From contig SCOE01000008.1 of assembly GCA_005503065.1 (NCBI GenBank), forward strand, positions 62,001 through 126,000: a stretch of 64,000 nucleotides of DNA, read 5' to 3'. A program made the position numbers and the translations under genes. The notes under the pieces are model-generated. The model had not been told where the DNA came from. It ran no database searches and worked only from the letters and a program-made list of their open reading frames with translations. Of the stretch, positions 8,148 through 16,905 are shown in pieces (within the stretch, counting starts at the first letter, position 1; each line of letters starts with the position of its first letter). This stretch comes from Comamonadaceae bacterium ALPHA2B (GTDB lineage: Bacteria > Pseudomonadota > Gammaproteobacteria > Burkholderiales > Burkholderiaceae_C).

Positions 8148-8984
8148 ATGTCCGAGCATTCCCATTCAGCGCCCACCGGCGTGCCCCGGCTGGGCCGACT
8201 GCTGCTCACCGGTGCCGCCGGTGGCCTGGGCAAGGTGCTGAGGGAGCGCCTGAAGCCCCTGGCCCGCACGCTCCGCGTTTCCGACATCGCAGCACTGGGC
8301 GATGCACTCGGGCCGCACGAGGAAGTCGTGCCCTGCGACCTCGCCGACAAGCAGGCCGTCGACGCCCTCCTGGCGGGTTGCGACGCTGTCGTGCACCTGG
8401 GCGGCGTGTCGGTCGAGCGCCCCTTCGAGGAGATCCTCGAGGCCAACATCCAGGGCATCTTCCATGTGTACGAGGGCGCGCGCCGCCACGGCGTGAAGCG
8501 CGTGGTGTTCGCCAGTTCGAACCACGTGATCGGCTTCCACAAGCAGAGCGAACGCATCGACGCCACGGCCCCGCGCCGGCCCGACGGCTACTACGGCCTG
8601 TCGAAGTCCTTCGGCGAAGACGTCGCGCAGTTCTACTTCGACCGCTATGGCATCGAGACGGTCAGCATCCGCATCGGCTCGTCCTTCCCTGAGCCGACGA
8701 ACCGCCGCATGTTGAGCACCTGGCTGAGCTACGACGACCTGACGCAGCTCGTCGAGAAGGCGCTGCTCACGCCGGACGTGAAGCACACCATCGTCTACGG
8801 CGCCTCCGCGAACCGCGACCTGTGGTGGGACAACCGCGCGGCCTCGCACCTGGGCTTCGTGCCCAAGGACAGCTCCGAGCCCTTCCGCGCCAAGGTCGAG
8901 TCGCAGCCGCCGATGGCCCCCACCGATCCGAACGCGATCTACCAGGGCGGCGCCTTCACGGCACAGGGCCCCTTCGGCGACTGA
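8148..8984 (+). CDS. udh: uronate dehydrogenase (NAD+), short-chain dehydrogenase family
   Basis: A 278-residue extended SDR enzyme. It is predicted to oxidise D-glucuronate or D-galacturonate to the aldarolactone with NAD+. The Rossmann motif is LLTGAAGGLGKV. The catalytic Tyr and Lys are Y149 and K153 (YYGLSKSFGED). Udh-specific stretches are conserved: HLGGVSVERPFEEIL, FASSNHVIGF, RIGSSFPEPTNRRMLSTWLSYDD and GASANRDLWWDN. The ATG at 8148 is preferred over 8124 because it is preceded by GGAG and AAGG and sits closer to the Rossmann strand. The lactonase gene follows after 19 bases. Confidence 0.92.
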   Translation: MSEHSHSAPTGVPRLGRLLLTGAAGGLGKVLRERLKPLARTLRVSDIAALGDALGPHEEVVPCDLADKQAVDALLAGCDAVVHLGGVSVERPFEEILEANIQGIFHVYEGARRHGVKRVVFASSNHVIGFHKQSERIDATAPRRPDGYYGLSKSFGEDVAQFYFDRYGIETVSIRIGSSFPEPTNRRMLSTWLSYDDLTQLVEKALLTPDVKHTIVYGASANRDLWWDNRAASHLGFVPKDSSEPFRAKVESQPPMAPTDPNAIYQGGAFTAQGPFGD

Positions 8985-9003
8985 GCCCCCCACGGCGCCG
9001 AAC

Positions 9004-9906
9004 ATGACCCAGCCCTCGGTCGAACTGGTCGTCGATGCACGCTGCGGCACCGGCGAGAGCCCGGTCTGGTCGATCGAGGAACAGGCCTTGTACTGGGTCG
9101 ACATTCCCGGCCGTTCGCTGCACCGCTGGTCGTCCGAAGGCCATGCGCAATGGGCCACGGCCGAGATGCCGGCCTGCATCGCGCCGCGCGCGGGCCGCCC
9201 GGGCGAATGGCTGGCGGGCATGGAAAGCGGGCTCTTCGCGCTCTCGGGCTGCGGTGCCGCGGGCGGCACGCCACTGCAGGCCGATCGCGTCGCCGGCGTC
9301 ACGCACGCACGCACCGGCATGCGCTTCAACGACGGCCGCTGCGACCGGCAGGGCCGCTTCTGGGCGGGCACCATGCTGATGGACATGGCCGCTGCGGCGC
9401 GGGTCGGCGTGCTGTACCGCCAGGACGACGCGACCACGACGCCGACCGCCGTGCTGGACGGCCTCATCGTGCCCAACGGCCTGGGCTTCAGCCCCGACGG
9501 CCGCACCATGTACCTCTCGGATTCACACCCGTCGGTACAGACCGTCTGGGCTTTCGACTACGACCCCGACAGCGGCACGCCCTCCACGCGCCGCGTGTTC
9601 GTCGACATGAACCCGCTGCCCGGGCGCCCGGACGGTGCCGCCGTCGATGCCGACGGCTGCTACTGGATCTGCGGCAACGACGCCGGCCTGGTACACCGCT
9701 TCACGCCCCAGGGCCGGCTCGACCGCTCGGTGCCGGTGCCGGTGAGCAAGCCGGCCATGTGCGCCTTCGGCGGCCCGCAGCTCGACACGCTGTTCGTCAC
9801 CTCCATTCGCCCCGGCGGCGACCTGTCGGACCAGCCGCTGGCCGGCGGCGTGTTCGCCTTCCGCGCCGGAACACACGGATTGCCGGAGCCGCCCTTCGGC
9901 GGCTGA
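9004..9906 (+). CDS. SMP-30/gluconolactonase/LRE family lactonase, probable hexuronic (aldaro-) lactonase
   Basis: A 300-residue six-bladed beta-propeller hydrolase without a signal peptide. Metal-site residues of the family are visible: the Glu in GTGESPVW near residue 18, the Asn in [12 protein letters not shown] and the Asp in [12 protein letters not shown]. The [19 protein letters not shown] motif is also diagnostic. Immediately after udh, it most plausibly opens the glucaro- or galactaro-lactone made by Udh to the free aldarate, for GudD and GarD. The exact lactone preferred cannot be read from the sequence. Confidence 0.88.
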   Translation: MTQPSVELVVDARCGTGESPVWSIEEQALYWVDIPGRSLHRWSSEGHAQWATAEMPACIAPRAGRPGEWLAGMESGLFALSGCGAAGGTPLQADRVAGVTHARTGMRFNDGRCDRQGRFWAGTMLMDMAAAARVGVLYRQDDATTTPTAVLDGLIVPNGLGFSPDGRTMYLSDSHPSVQTVWAFDYDPDSGTPSTRRVFVDMNPLPGRPDGAAVDADGCYWICGNDAGLVHRFTPQGRLDRSVPVPVSKPAMCAFGGPQLDTLFVTSIRPGGDLSDQPLAGGVFAFRAGTHGLPEPPFGG

Positions 9907-9982
9907 GGCGGACGAGACAACCCCGTTTCTTTCGGCGCATTCGATCCACAACACCACCGACCCAGGACGTAGAGGAAGACAA

Positions 9983-10951
9983 ATGAAGCGATTCAAGACC
10001 ACCCTGCTCGCCGTGGCCGCCAGCGCGCTGGCGCTGGCGGCGCATGCCACCGAGTTCCGCTCGGCCGACATCCACCCCGACGACTACCCCACCGTGACGG
10101 CCGTGAAGTTCATGGGCGAACGGCTGAAGCAGCTCTCGGGCGGCAAGCACAGCATCAAGGTGTTCAACAACAGCGCGCTGGGCAACGAGAAGGACACCAT
10201 CGAGCAGACCAAGATCGGCGCGCTGCAGATGGTGCGCGTGAACATCGCGCCGATGAACAACATCTGCCCCGAGACGCAGGTGCCGACCATGCCCTTCCTG
10301 TTCCGCTCGGTCGAGCACATGCACAAGGTGCTCGACGGCCCGGTGGGCGAGGACATCCTGCGCAGCTGCGAAAAGCAGGGCTTCATCGGCCTGGCCTTCT
10401 ACGACAGCGGCGCGCGCTCCATGTTCACGGCCAAGAAGCCGGTGCGCAGCTTCGCCGACATGAAGGGGCTGAAGGTGCGCGTGCAGCAGTCGGACCTGTG
10501 GGTCTCGATGATCGAGGCCATGGGCGCCAACGCCACGCCCATGCCCATGGGCGAGGTCTACACAGGCCTGAAGACCGGCCTGATCGACGCCGCCGAGAAC
10601 AACTACCCGACCTACGAGAGCGCCCGCGCCTTCGAGGTGGCCAAGTACTACAGCAAGACCGAGCACTCGATGGCGCCGGAAATGCTGCTGTTCTCCAAGC
10701 GCGTGTGGGACAAGCTCTCGCCCGAGGAGCAGGGCTGGCTGCGCCAGGCCGCCAAGGAGTCGGTGCCCTACATGCGCAAGCAGTGGGCCGAGCGCGAAGT
10801 GAAGTCGCTGGCCACCGTGAAGGCCGGCGGCGCCGAGATCATCGAGATCGACAAGAAGCCCTTCGAGGCCGCAATGAAGCCGGTTTACGACAAGTTCATC
10901 ACCGACGCCAGGTTGAAGGACCTGGTCAAGAAGGTGCAGGACACGCAATGA
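9983..10951 (+). CDS. dctP: TRAP transporter solute-binding protein, DctP family (probable uronate/aldarate)
   Basis: A 322-residue periplasmic binding protein. The signal peptide [22 protein letters not shown] is followed by mature [16 protein letters not shown]. The ligand-carboxylate Arg is R166 in [15 protein letters not shown], and the hinge motif [22 protein letters not shown] is conserved. The RVQQSD and ENNYPTYES patterns resemble DctP proteins reported to bind glucuronate and galacturonate in related betaproteobacteria (from memory). The surrounding udh-lactonase-garD genes support that ligand. A ribosome site (GAGGAAG) precedes the ATG. Confidence 0.9.
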   Translation: MKRFKTTLLAVAASALALAAHATEFRSADIHPDDYPTVTAVKFMGERLKQLSGGKHSIKVFNNSALGNEKDTIEQTKIGALQMVRVNIAPMNNICPETQVPTMPFLFRSVEHMHKVLDGPVGEDILRSCEKQGFIGLAFYDSGARSMFTAKKPVRSFADMKGLKVRVQQSDLWVSMIEAMGANATPMPMGEVYTGLKTGLIDAAENNYPTYESARAFEVAKYYSKTEHSMAPEMLLFSKRVWDKLSPEEQGWLRQAAKESVPYMRKQWAEREVKSLATVKAGGAEIIEIDKKPFEAAMKPVYDKFITDARLKDLVKKVQDTQ

Positions 10952-11014
10952 GCCGCCCCGGCGCGCCGTGCCACCGCGGGCCGGCGCACCCACCGCAGCG
11001 CAGCGAAGGCCGGC

Positions 11015-11064
11015 TGCTATTGATTCCATAGCTGCCGGCGCTGGAAGGACGGGCGCTGCAGCCC
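11015..11064 (+). repeat. dispersed intergenic repeat, copy B
   Basis: This is the plus-strand copy of the 50-base element at 3621-3670 (42 of 50 identical). It lies in the 138-base gap between the TRAP binding-protein gene and the small membrane subunit. It is followed directly by a CTTTTTCTTTC run, so it could form a hairpin that lowers expression of the membrane subunits relative to the binding protein. That effect is inference. Confidence 0.7.
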
Positions 11065-11089
11065 TTTTTCTTTCAAGACAACACGTTCC

Positions 11090-11578
11090 ATGTACACCCG
11101 CCTCTGTCGCACGCTCGCGCGTGCCTGCATGGTGCTGGGCATCGCCGGCCTCGTCGCAGTGATCTGCGCCGTGAGCTGGCAGGTGTTCGGCCGCTACATC
11201 CTCAACAGCACACCCACCTGGGCCGAGAGCCTGGCGCTGCTGCTGGTGCTCTACGTCACCATGTGCGGCGTGGCCGTCGGCGTGCGCGACGCCGGGCACA
11301 TCGGCCTCGAATCCTTCCTCGTGCTGGCGCCCGACTGGCTGCGCCTGAAGATGGAGTACCTCATCCACGGGCTGGTGCTGCTCTTCGGCGCAGCGATGGC
11401 GTGGAACTGCGTCTACCTCGCCGACTCGGTGTGGGACTACCGGCTGCCGACACTCTTCATCTCCGAGGGCTGGAAGTACGTGCCACCGGCCTTCGCGGGC
11501 GTGCTGATCGTGCTGTTCTCGATCGAACACATCATCGCGCTCGCGCAGGGCCGCGAAGTCGAACCGTCGTGGAGCTGA
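11090..11578 (+). CDS. dctQ: TRAP transporter small membrane subunit, DctQ family
   Basis: A 162-residue protein with four predicted membrane helices: VLGIAGLVAVICAVSWQVFGRYIL, ESLALLLVLYVTMCGVAVGVRD, MEYLIHGLVLLFGAAMAW and KYVPPAFAGVLIVLFSIEHII. The W-Q-V-F-x-R-Y motif in helix 1 and the W-A-E motif just before helix 2 are family hallmarks. It pairs with DctM to form the sodium-driven TRAP permease. It ends 49 bases before dctM. Confidence 0.9.
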   Translation: MYTRLCRTLARACMVLGIAGLVAVICAVSWQVFGRYILNSTPTWAESLALLLVLYVTMCGVAVGVRDAGHIGLESFLVLAPDWLRLKMEYLIHGLVLLFGAAMAWNCVYLADSVWDYRLPTLFISEGWKYVPPAFAGVLIVLFSIEHIIALAQGREVEPSWS

Positions 11579-11627
11579 GCATGACGCACCGCCCCACGAT
11601 CGCCCTCCTCACCGGCACGGGGGCCGC

Positions 11628-12923
11628 ATGACCGCCGCGCTGCTGATCCTGTGCCTTTCCTTCACCGTGCTGCTGCTTCTGGGCGTGCCGGTCGCGTTCT
11701 CCATCGGCCTGTCGGCCCTGGCGACACTGCTCTACGAGGGCCTGCCGCTGGCGGTGGGCTTCCAGCAGATGATGTCCGGCATGGGGATCTTCTCCTTCCT
11801 CGCGATCCCCTTCTTCATCTTCGCGGGCGAGCTGATGCTCTACGGTGGCATCGCCGACCGCATCGTCAACTTCGCCAACGCGCTGGTGGGCCACGTGCGC
11901 GGCGGCCTGGGCATGAGCAACGTGGTGGCCTGCACGCTGTTCGGCGGCGTCTCGGGTTCGCCGGTGGCCGACGTGTCGGCCATGGGCGCCGTGATGATCC
12001 CGATGATGAAGAAGGAAGGCTACGCGGCCGACTACGCCGTCAACGTGACGACGCACGCCGCGCTGGTCGGCGCGCTCATGCCGACGAGCCACAACCTCAT
12101 CATCTATTCGCTCGCGGCGGGCGGCAAGGTGTCGATCGCGGCGCTCATCCTCGCGGCGCTGGTGCCGGCGCTGATCCTCACGCTGTGCAACCTGGCGGCG
12201 GCCTACTTCGTGGCGGTGAAGCGCGGCTACCCGGCAGGCAGCTTCCCGGGTTGGCACATCGTGGCGCGCTCCTTCGCGGCCTCGCTGCCGGGCCTGTTCA
12301 TCGTGGTGCTGATCCTGGGCGGCATCCTGTCGGGCGTGTTCACGGCCACCGAGTCGGCGGCGGTGGCGGTGCTGTACGCGCTGGCGCTGACGATCCTGGT
12401 CTACCGCTCGATGAAGTGGGAGCACTTCGTCAAGGCGGCAGCCAAGGCGGTGCGCACCACGGGCGTGATCCTGCTGCTCATCGGCATCTCCAGCACCTTC
12501 GGCTACCTCATCAGCCTCTACGGCGTGGCCGAACTCACGGGCAAGATGCTGTCGGAGATCTCGACCACGCCCTGGGTCATCTTCCTGCTCATCAACGTGA
12601 TCCTGTTCGTGCTCGGGACCTTCCTCGACATGGCGGCGACCATCCTGTTGTGCACGCCGATCTTCCTGCCCATTGCGCAGCAGTACGGCATGACCTCGGT
12701 GCAGTTCGGCATCCTGATGCTCATCAACTGCGCGCTCGGCCTGAACACGCCGCCGGTCGGCACGACGCAGTTCGTCGGCTGCGCGATCGGCGGCGTTTCG
12801 GTCGGCGAGGTGATGCGCACCATCTGGCCCTTCTACGGCGCGCTGATCCTGGCGCTGGGGCTGGTCACCTTCGTGCCGCAGTTCAGCCTGTGGCTGCCGA
12901 GCATGTTCATGGTCGTGAGATGA
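11628..12923 (+). CDS. dctM: TRAP transporter large permease subunit, DctM family
   Basis: A 431-residue hydrophobic protein with about a dozen membrane segments. It has the DctM signatures [22 protein letters not shown], the [27 protein letters not shown] loop and the C-terminal [22 protein letters not shown]. It forms the transport channel with DctQ and receives substrate from the DctP protein encoded upstream. The stop codon overlaps the garD start (ATGA at 12920-12923), which couples uptake to catabolism. Confidence 0.93.
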   Translation: MTAALLILCLSFTVLLLLGVPVAFSIGLSALATLLYEGLPLAVGFQQMMSGMGIFSFLAIPFFIFAGELMLYGGIADRIVNFANALVGHVRGGLGMSNVVACTLFGGVSGSPVADVSAMGAVMIPMMKKEGYAADYAVNVTTHAALVGALMPTSHNLIIYSLAAGGKVSIAALILAALVPALILTLCNLAAAYFVAVKRGYPAGSFPGWHIVARSFAASLPGLFIVVLILGGILSGVFTATESAAVAVLYALALTILVYRSMKWEHFVKAAAKAVRTTGVILLLIGISSTFGYLISLYGVAELTGKMLSEISTTPWVIFLLINVILFVLGTFLDMAATILLCTPIFLPIAQQYGMTSVQFGILMLINCALGLNTPPVGTTQFVGCAIGGVSVGEVMRTIWPFYGALILALGLVTFVPQFSLWLPSMFMVVR

Positions 12924-14479
12924 CGCGCCCCCCGCACACCATCCGCATGCACGCGGCGGACAACGTCGCCATCGTCGCCAACGAGGGCGGCCTGCCGGCC
13001 GGCACGGTGCTGGCGGACGGGCTGGTGCTGCTCGATAAGGTTCCGCAGGCGCACAAGGTGGCGCTGGTCGACATCCCCGAAGGCGGCGCGGTGCGGCGCT
13101 ACGACGTGCCGATCGGCTACGCGATCAAGCCGATCCCGGCCGGCAGCTGGGTGCACGAGCGCCTGCTGCACATGCCCGAAGCCCGCGAGCTCGAACGCCT
13201 CCCCATCGCGACGGTGAAGCCCCCCGCGCAGGAACCGCTCACCGGCTACACCTTCGAGGGCTACCGCAACCCGGACGGCTCGGTGGGCACGCGCAACATC
13301 CTCGCCATCACGCAGACCGTGCAGTGCGTGGCGGGCGTGACCGACTTCGCCGTGCAGCGCATCAAGGCCGAGCTGCTGCCGCGCTACCCGAACGTGGACG
13401 ACGTGGTGGCGCTGGAACACACCTACGGCTGCGGCGTGGCGATCGACGCGCCCGACGCGGCCATCCCCATCCGCACGCTGCGCAATATCAGCCTGAACCC
13501 CAACTTCGGCGGCGAGGTGATGGTGGTGAGCCTGGGCTGCGAGAAGCTGCAGCCCGAGCGGCTGCTGCCGCCGGGCGCCATCCCCGTGGTCGACCAGCGG
13601 GCGGACGCCGATCCGGCGCTGGACGTGGTCTGCCTGCAGGACGACGCCTATGTCGGCTTCATGTCGATGGTCGAATCGATCCTGCGCCAGGCCGAGCACC
13701 ACCTCGCGCGCCTGAACGCACGCCGGCGCGAGACCGTGCCCGCGAGCGAACTGGTCGTGGGCGTGCAGTGCGGCGGCAGCGACGCCTTCAGCGGCGTCAC
13801 GGCCAACCCCGCGGTGGGCTTCTGCACCGACCTGCTGGTGCGCGCCGGCGCCACGGTGATGTTCAGCGAGGTGACGGAGGTGCGCGACGGCATCGACCAG
13901 CTGACTTCGCGCGCGAACACGCCCGAGGTGGCGCAGGCCATGGTCGCGCAGATGGCCTGGTACGACGCCTACCTGGCCCGCGGCCAGGTGGATCGCAGTG
14001 CCAACACCACACCGGGCAACAAGCAGGGCGGCCTCTCGAACATCGTCGAGAAGGCCATGGGCTCGATCGTCAAGTCGGGCCGTTCGGCGATCTCCGGTGT
14101 CGTGGCGCCGGGCGACAAGGCGACGCAGAAGGGCCTGCTCTACGCCGCCACGCCCGCCAGCGACTTCATCTGCGGCACGCTGCAGCTGGCCGCGGGGATG
14201 AACCTGCACGTCTTCACCACGGGCCGCGGCACGCCCTACGGCCTGGCCGAGGTGCCCGTCATCAAGGTGGCCACGCGCAGCGAGCTGGCGCGCCGGTGGC
14301 ACGACCTGATGGACGTGAACGCCGGTCGCATCGCCGACGGCGAAGCCGGCATCGAGGACGTCGGCTGGGAGCTGTTCCACCTGATGCTCGAGGTTGCCAG
14401 CGGCCGCAGGAAGACCTGGGCCGAGCAATGGAAGCTGCACAACGCGCTGGTGCTGTTCAACCCGGCGCCGGTCACCTGA
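12920..14479 (+). CDS. garD: galactarate dehydratase (UxaA/GarD family)
   Basis: A 519-residue enzyme, close in length to E. coli GarD. An N-terminal SAF-like domain ([22 protein letters not shown]) leads into the large UxaA catalytic part. Recognisable blocks are [69 protein letters not shown] and [23 protein letters not shown]. It would dehydrate meso-galactarate to 5-dehydro-4-deoxyglucarate, feeding KdgD. The start at 12920 is set by the ATGA overlap with dctM. The conserved Cys and His residues are compatible with an iron-dependent site. Confidence 0.93.
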   Translation: MTRPPHTIRMHAADNVAIVANEGGLPAGTVLADGLVLLDKVPQAHKVALVDIPEGGAVRRYDVPIGYAIKPIPAGSWVHERLLHMPEARELERLPIATVKPPAQEPLTGYTFEGYRNPDGSVGTRNILAITQTVQCVAGVTDFAVQRIKAELLPRYPNVDDVVALEHTYGCGVAIDAPDAAIPIRTLRNISLNPNFGGEVMVVSLGCEKLQPERLLPPGAIPVVDQRADADPALDVVCLQDDAYVGFMSMVESILRQAEHHLARLNARRRETVPASELVVGVQCGGSDAFSGVTANPAVGFCTDLLVRAGATVMFSEVTEVRDGIDQLTSRANTPEVAQAMVAQMAWYDAYLARGQVDRSANTTPGNKQGGLSNIVEKAMGSIVKSGRSAISGVVAPGDKATQKGLLYAATPASDFICGTLQLAAGMNLHVFTTGRGTPYGLAEVPVIKVATRSELARRWHDLMDVNAGRIADGEAGIEDVGWELFHLMLEVASGRRKTWAEQWKLHNALVLFNPAPVT

Positions 14480-14510
14480 CCCCTACGACACCACAACGGA
14501 GACAAGAACC

Positions 14511-15485
14511 ATGAACGCAATGAACACCCGCCGCCGACTGGCACTTGCCGTCACCGCCGCACTCGCGCTGGGCGCGACTCTGCCGGCCGCCGCGCAGTCC
14601 GACTTCCCCAACAAGCCGATCGAGCTGGTGGTGCCCTACCAGCCCGGCGGCGGCACCGACGCGCTGGCCCGCGCCTTCGCCGACGCCAGCCGCAAGTTCA
14701 TCCAGCAGAGCATCGTGGTGGTGAACAAGCCCGGCGCCGGCGGCGCCATCGGCTGGCAGGAGGTCATCAACGCCAAGCCCGACGGCTACAAGCTCGCGGT
14801 ACTGACCGTCGAGTTGCTGACACTGCCGCACCTGGGCCTGGCCAAGTTCAAGTACGACGACTTCCAGCCCATCGCGCAGCTCAATGCCGACCCGGCCGCC
14901 ATCACCGTGAAGGCCGAGGCGCCGTGGAACACGATCGAGGAGTTCCTGGCCGAGGCGAAGAAGAAGCCCGACAGCGTGCGCGTGGGCAACTCGGGCAACG
15001 GCTCGATCTGGCACCTGGCCGCCGCGGCGCTGGAGGACAAGACCGGCACGAAGTTCAACCACATTCCCTTCCAGGGCGCGGCGCCGGCGGTGCTGGCGCT
15101 GATGGGCGGCCACATCGAGGCCGTGGCGGTGAGCCCGGCCGAGGTCACGACCTACGTGCAGGCCGGCAAGCTGAAGACGCTCATGGTGATGGCCGACAAG
15201 CGCGTGAAGGGCTTCGAGAAAGTGCCTACCGCCAAGGAGAAGGGCATCGACCTGTCGATCGGCACCTGGCGCGGCCTGGGCGCGCCGAAGAACACGCCGC
15301 CCGAGGTGATGGCCAAGCTGCGCGACCTGGCCGCCAAGACCGCCGCCGAACCGGCCATGCACGAGGTGATGGACAAGCAGAACCTGGGCTACGTCTACAC
15401 CGACGGCGCCGCCTTCAAGGAGACGCTGGCCAAGGACGACGCGTACTTCAAGGGCCTCATCACCAGGCTGAACCTCAAGCCCTGA
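14511..15485 (+). CDS. Bug-family tripartite tricarboxylate solute-binding protein
   Basis: A 324-residue exported protein. Its signal peptide is MNAMNTRRRLALAVTAALALGATLPAAAQ. The Bug signature KPIELVVPYQPGGGTDALARAF follows, then VVVNKPGAGGAIGWQEVINAKPDGY and the late LGAPKNTPPEVMAKL. The ATG at 14511 has a GGAGA ribosome site 8 bases upstream; the open frame continuing upstream has no signal peptide. It is 31 bases after garD and probably in the same transcript. No cognate membrane subunits are in the window. Ligand unknown; a sugar acid is likely from context. Confidence 0.88.
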   Translation: MNAMNTRRRLALAVTAALALGATLPAAAQSDFPNKPIELVVPYQPGGGTDALARAFADASRKFIQQSIVVVNKPGAGGAIGWQEVINAKPDGYKLAVLTVELLTLPHLGLAKFKYDDFQPIAQLNADPAAITVKAEAPWNTIEEFLAEAKKKPDSVRVGNSGNGSIWHLAAAALEDKTGTKFNHIPFQGAAPAVLALMGGHIEAVAVSPAEVTTYVQAGKLKTLMVMADKRVKGFEKVPTAKEKGIDLSIGTWRGLGAPKNTPPEVMAKLRDLAAKTAAEPAMHEVMDKQNLGYVYTDGAAFKETLAKDDAYFKGLITRLNLKP

Positions 15486-15507
15486 GCAGCTTCCCGATCC
15501 CGCAGAC

Positions 15508-15540
15508 GCTACAAAAAACAGAGCGGCCAGCGCTCGCCGC
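15508..15540 (+). repeat. possible degenerate half of the dispersed repeat
   Basis: GCTACAAAAAACAGAGCGGCCAGCGCT-type sequence between two Bug genes recalls the A-rich and GCCxGCGCT ends of the 50-base repeat seen at 3621 and 11015. The match is partial and I could not align it convincingly over the whole element. The rest of the 15486-15591 gap shows a GACAGGAGAC ribosome site for the next gene and nothing else. Confidence 0.3.
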
Positions 15541-15591
15541 ACCTGCGTTGCGGGCACTTTTCATTCACAAGACCGAGACAGGAGACTTTCC

Positions 15592-16587
15592 ATGCAACGC
15601 CGCCGCCTCTTCCAGCACGCGCTCGCCGCCGCGGCCGCCAGCGCCCTCCCCGCCCTGCCCGCCTTCGCCCAGGGGCAGTGGCCCACGGGCAAGGCCATCA
15701 CCTACCTCGTGCCCTTCCCGGCCGGCGGCACGACCGACGTGCTGGGCCGCCTGATCGCGCAGAAGCTCGGCACCGTGCTGGGCACCAGCGTCGTGATCGA
15801 CAACAAGGGCGGCGCCGGCGGCAGCGTGGGCTCCGAGATCGCCTCGCGCGCCGCGCCCGACGGCTACACGCTGCTGGGCGGCACGGTAAGCTCGCACGCC
15901 ATCAACGTCAGCCTGTACCCGAAGATCGGCTACGACCCGCTCACCTCCTTCGCACCCGTCACGCTGATCGGCACCAACCCCACCGTGCTGGTGGTGCCGG
16001 CCAGCAGTCCGTGGAAGACGCTCAAGGACGTGGTCGAGGCCAGCAAGGCCAAGGCCGGCGGGCTGTCGTCCGCGTCGGCGGGCATCGGGACCTCGCAGCA
16101 TCTGTCGCTGGAGCTGCTGGCCTACCAGTCGGGCGTGAAGTTCAACCACGTGCCGTACAAGGGCAGCGGGCCGGCCATCCAGGACGTGATCGGCGGCCAG
16201 GTGGACATGATGTTCGACACCACCGTCGTCGCCGCGCCGCACATCGCCAGCGGCAAGCTGCGCGCCATCGCCGTCACTTCGCCCAGGCGGCTGGAGTCGC
16301 TGCCCGACGTGCCGACCGTCGCGGAATCGGGCGTGCCGGGCCTGGCCGACTACTCGGTGCTCTCCTGGCAGGCGATCTTCGTGCCGGCCGGCACGCCGGC
16401 GCCGGTGGTCGACCGCCTGCACAGGGAGATCCGCACCATCCTGGCCCAGCCCGAGATGCAGGAGCGCCTCAAGAGCTTCGGCATGCAGCCGGCCGACATG
16501 ACGACGGCGGAGATCGCCGCCTTCCAGAAGGCCGAGGTGGCGAAGTGGGCGCAGGTCATCAAGGCGGCGAACATCAAGGCCGAATGA
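15592..16587 (+). CDS. Bug-family tripartite tricarboxylate solute-binding protein
   Basis: A 331-residue exported protein starting MQRRRLFQHALAAAAASALPALPAFAQ, a signal peptide ending in AFAQ. The Bug signature ITYLVPFPAGGTTDVLGRLIAQ follows, then VVIDNKGGAGGSVGSEIASRAAPDGYTLLG and FNHVPYKGSGPAIQDVIGGQVDMMFDT. It is the third Bug protein in the island and differs clearly from the other two. It is preceded by a strong GGAGA ribosome site. The ligand is unknown. It ends the sugar-acid gene block. Confidence 0.88.
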   Translation: MQRRRLFQHALAAAAASALPALPAFAQGQWPTGKAITYLVPFPAGGTTDVLGRLIAQKLGTVLGTSVVIDNKGGAGGSVGSEIASRAAPDGYTLLGGTVSSHAINVSLYPKIGYDPLTSFAPVTLIGTNPTVLVVPASSPWKTLKDVVEASKAKAGGLSSASAGIGTSQHLSLELLAYQSGVKFNHVPYKGSGPAIQDVIGGQVDMMFDTTVVAAPHIASGKLRAIAVTSPRRLESLPDVPTVAESGVPGLADYSVLSWQAIFVPAGTPAPVVDRLHREIRTILAQPEMQERLKSFGMQPADMTTAEIAAFQKAEVAKWAQVIKAANIKAE

Positions 16588-16905
16588 GGCACCTCGGGCG
16601 CTGAAGGCCACCGCACCCCGCCCCAGAAAGGTGCATCCAGGCCCTTCCAGGGCTTGCCGGCCGCCTGCGCGGGCAAAAACGGCACAAGCGCGTTCAAGCT
16701 CCGGCGGTGGATGCCGATAACTGGGGCTGGAGCGCCGCCGCCGGCGTCCGGTCTTGCCCGCCATTCCCTCCCGGATCGGCGGCCGACCGCGCCGGCGGAG
16801 CGACCCGACGATGAAACCCGACGCGCCGATCCCGCCTGCCTGCCGCACGCCCCTCGACCCTCCCCGGCGGTGGCGGGCAGCCGCATCCGTGCGTGGAGTG
16901 CCGCC
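16588..16905 (+). other. 318-base intergenic region with FliA promoter and long leader
   Basis: No credible gene lies here. The stretch separates the sugar-acid island from the cyclic-di-GMP genes. It contains the sigma-28 promoter at 16694-16720, which would give a leader of about 180 bases before the ATG at 16906. The rest is GC-rich and I recognise nothing further in it. Confidence 0.6.
16694..16720 (+). promoter_or_regulatory. sigma-28 (FliA) promoter for the PAS-GGDEF-EAL operon
   Basis: A -35 element TCAA (16694-16697, followed by G) is separated by 15 bases from GCCGATAA (16713-16720). That is a perfect match to the sigma-28 -10 consensus with the correct spacing (consensus TAAA-N15-GCCGATAA). 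It points toward the gene at 16906 and away from the Bug gene. This places a cyclic-di-GMP enzyme in the late flagellar regulon. Confidence 0.75.

Noticed and set aside
11581-11631. 16-codon open frame ([16 protein letters not shown]) overlapping the dctM start as ATGA
   Set aside because: It could be a leader peptide coupling dctM translation, but there is no attenuator structure and such short frames are common by chance.
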